DNA of 64,000 nucleotides from Pedobacter steynii (GTDB lineage Bacteria > Bacteroidota > Bacteroidia > Sphingobacteriales > Sphingobacteriaceae), in the NCBI RefSeq assembly GCF_900103665.1, contig NZ_FNGY01000006.1, forward strand, positions 496,001 to 560,000. Direction: 5' to 3'. The translations under genes were made by a program, and so were the position numbers. How positions within the stretch are numbered: position 1 is the stretch's first letter; the number at the start of each line of letters is the position of its first letter. The notes under the pieces were generated by a model. That model did no database searches, was not told the DNA's origin, and saw only the letters and a program-made list of their open reading frames with translations. Of the stretch, positions 63,805 to 64,000 are shown piece after piece.

Positions 63805-64000
63805 ATGGCAACTCCAGAAGAACAAAAAATAGCACAGGATTCATCACAGGAAACGGCATTTAAGCCGGCGGAAAAGCAGAGTAAAGAGAAACTTTCCCTT
63901 CAGGATAGTTTGGATAAACTGGCAAGAGTAGGTGGTTTTGATCTGTTGGAAGCAACAGTAGACGGTTTACAGAACTTAAACCCGGAAAGAAAAGCAAGAA
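63805..64000 (+). CDS. tssC: T6SS contractile sheath large subunit TssC, 5' part
   Basis: Only the first 65 codons are inside the window; the frame is open to the end. A Gln/Glu/Lys-rich N-terminus leads into KLSLQDSLDKLARVGGFDLLEATVDGLQNLNP (read in parts), as in the Bacteroidetes TssC (DUF5458) proteins. Position after tssB supports the call. Confidence 0.8.
   Translation, partial: MATPEEQKIAQDSSQETAFKPAEKQSKEKLSLQDSLDKLARVGGFDLLEATVDGLQNLNPERKAR

Overview
The window looks like a chromosomal segment of a Bacteroidota bacterium, most likely Sphingobacteriaceae and Pedobacter-like. The evidence is SusC/SusD pairs behind ECF sigma factor and FecR anti-sigma genes, an OMP_b-brl_3 type outer-membrane protein, TAnnTTTG-type promoter boxes and a subtype iii type VI secretion system (T6SS). 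No rRNA, tRNA, CRISPR array, insertion sequence or phage gene was recognised.

Layout. 1-3.9 kb: the 3' end of an outer-membrane beta-barrel gene, a GH43 glycosidase and a PL14-like lyase lipoprotein. 4.6-22.4 kb: one tightly packed nine-gene plus-strand operon. It encodes two very large PUFA-synthase-like iterative synthases (tandem NMO/enoyl-reductase-KS-AT-ACP-ACP-KR, and KS-AT-DH-phosphopantetheinyl transferase), a free acyl carrier protein, an alpha/beta hydrolase, two sister GT1 glycosyltransferases, two sister condensation-type acyltransferases and a four-helix membrane protein. Together they read as a self-contained pathway for a glycosylated, acylated long-chain lipid. 22.6-30.5 kb: sigma/FecR/SusC/SusD/TlpA-like locus 1. 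30.5-34.8 kb: ATP-grasp protein, Ada-type zinc-binding protein, and a sufS-sufE-methyltransferase operon. 34.9-44.2 kb: sigma/FecR/SusC/SusD locus 2 with a beta-helix protein ending in a PDZ domain, followed by a flavodoxin-fold quinone reductase. 44.9-50.3 kb, minus strand: sigma/FecR/TonB-dependent receptor locus 3, without a SusD. 50.7 kb to the end: T6SS subtype iii genes (tssK, tssN, tssG, tssF, tssE, TssO-like genes, a PKD protein, tssR, tssH/clpV, tssB and the start of tssC) in several opposed transcription units.

Most notable observation. All three sigma/FecR/receptor loci share a layout between the anti-sigma and receptor genes. Each has an exact TAnnTTTG box on the strand opposite the receptor start codon, followed 90-120 nt later by an intrinsic terminator reading antisense to the receptor gene. 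In all three terminators the imperfect pairs are G.U wobbles on the antisense strand but A.C mismatches on the sense strand, which fixes the polarity. This predicts three short cis-antisense RNAs covering the receptor leaders. An 8-9 codon ATG-AAR mini-ORF also lies on the sense strand just beyond each terminator. The second main point is the unusual PKS/PUFA-type glycolipid cluster.
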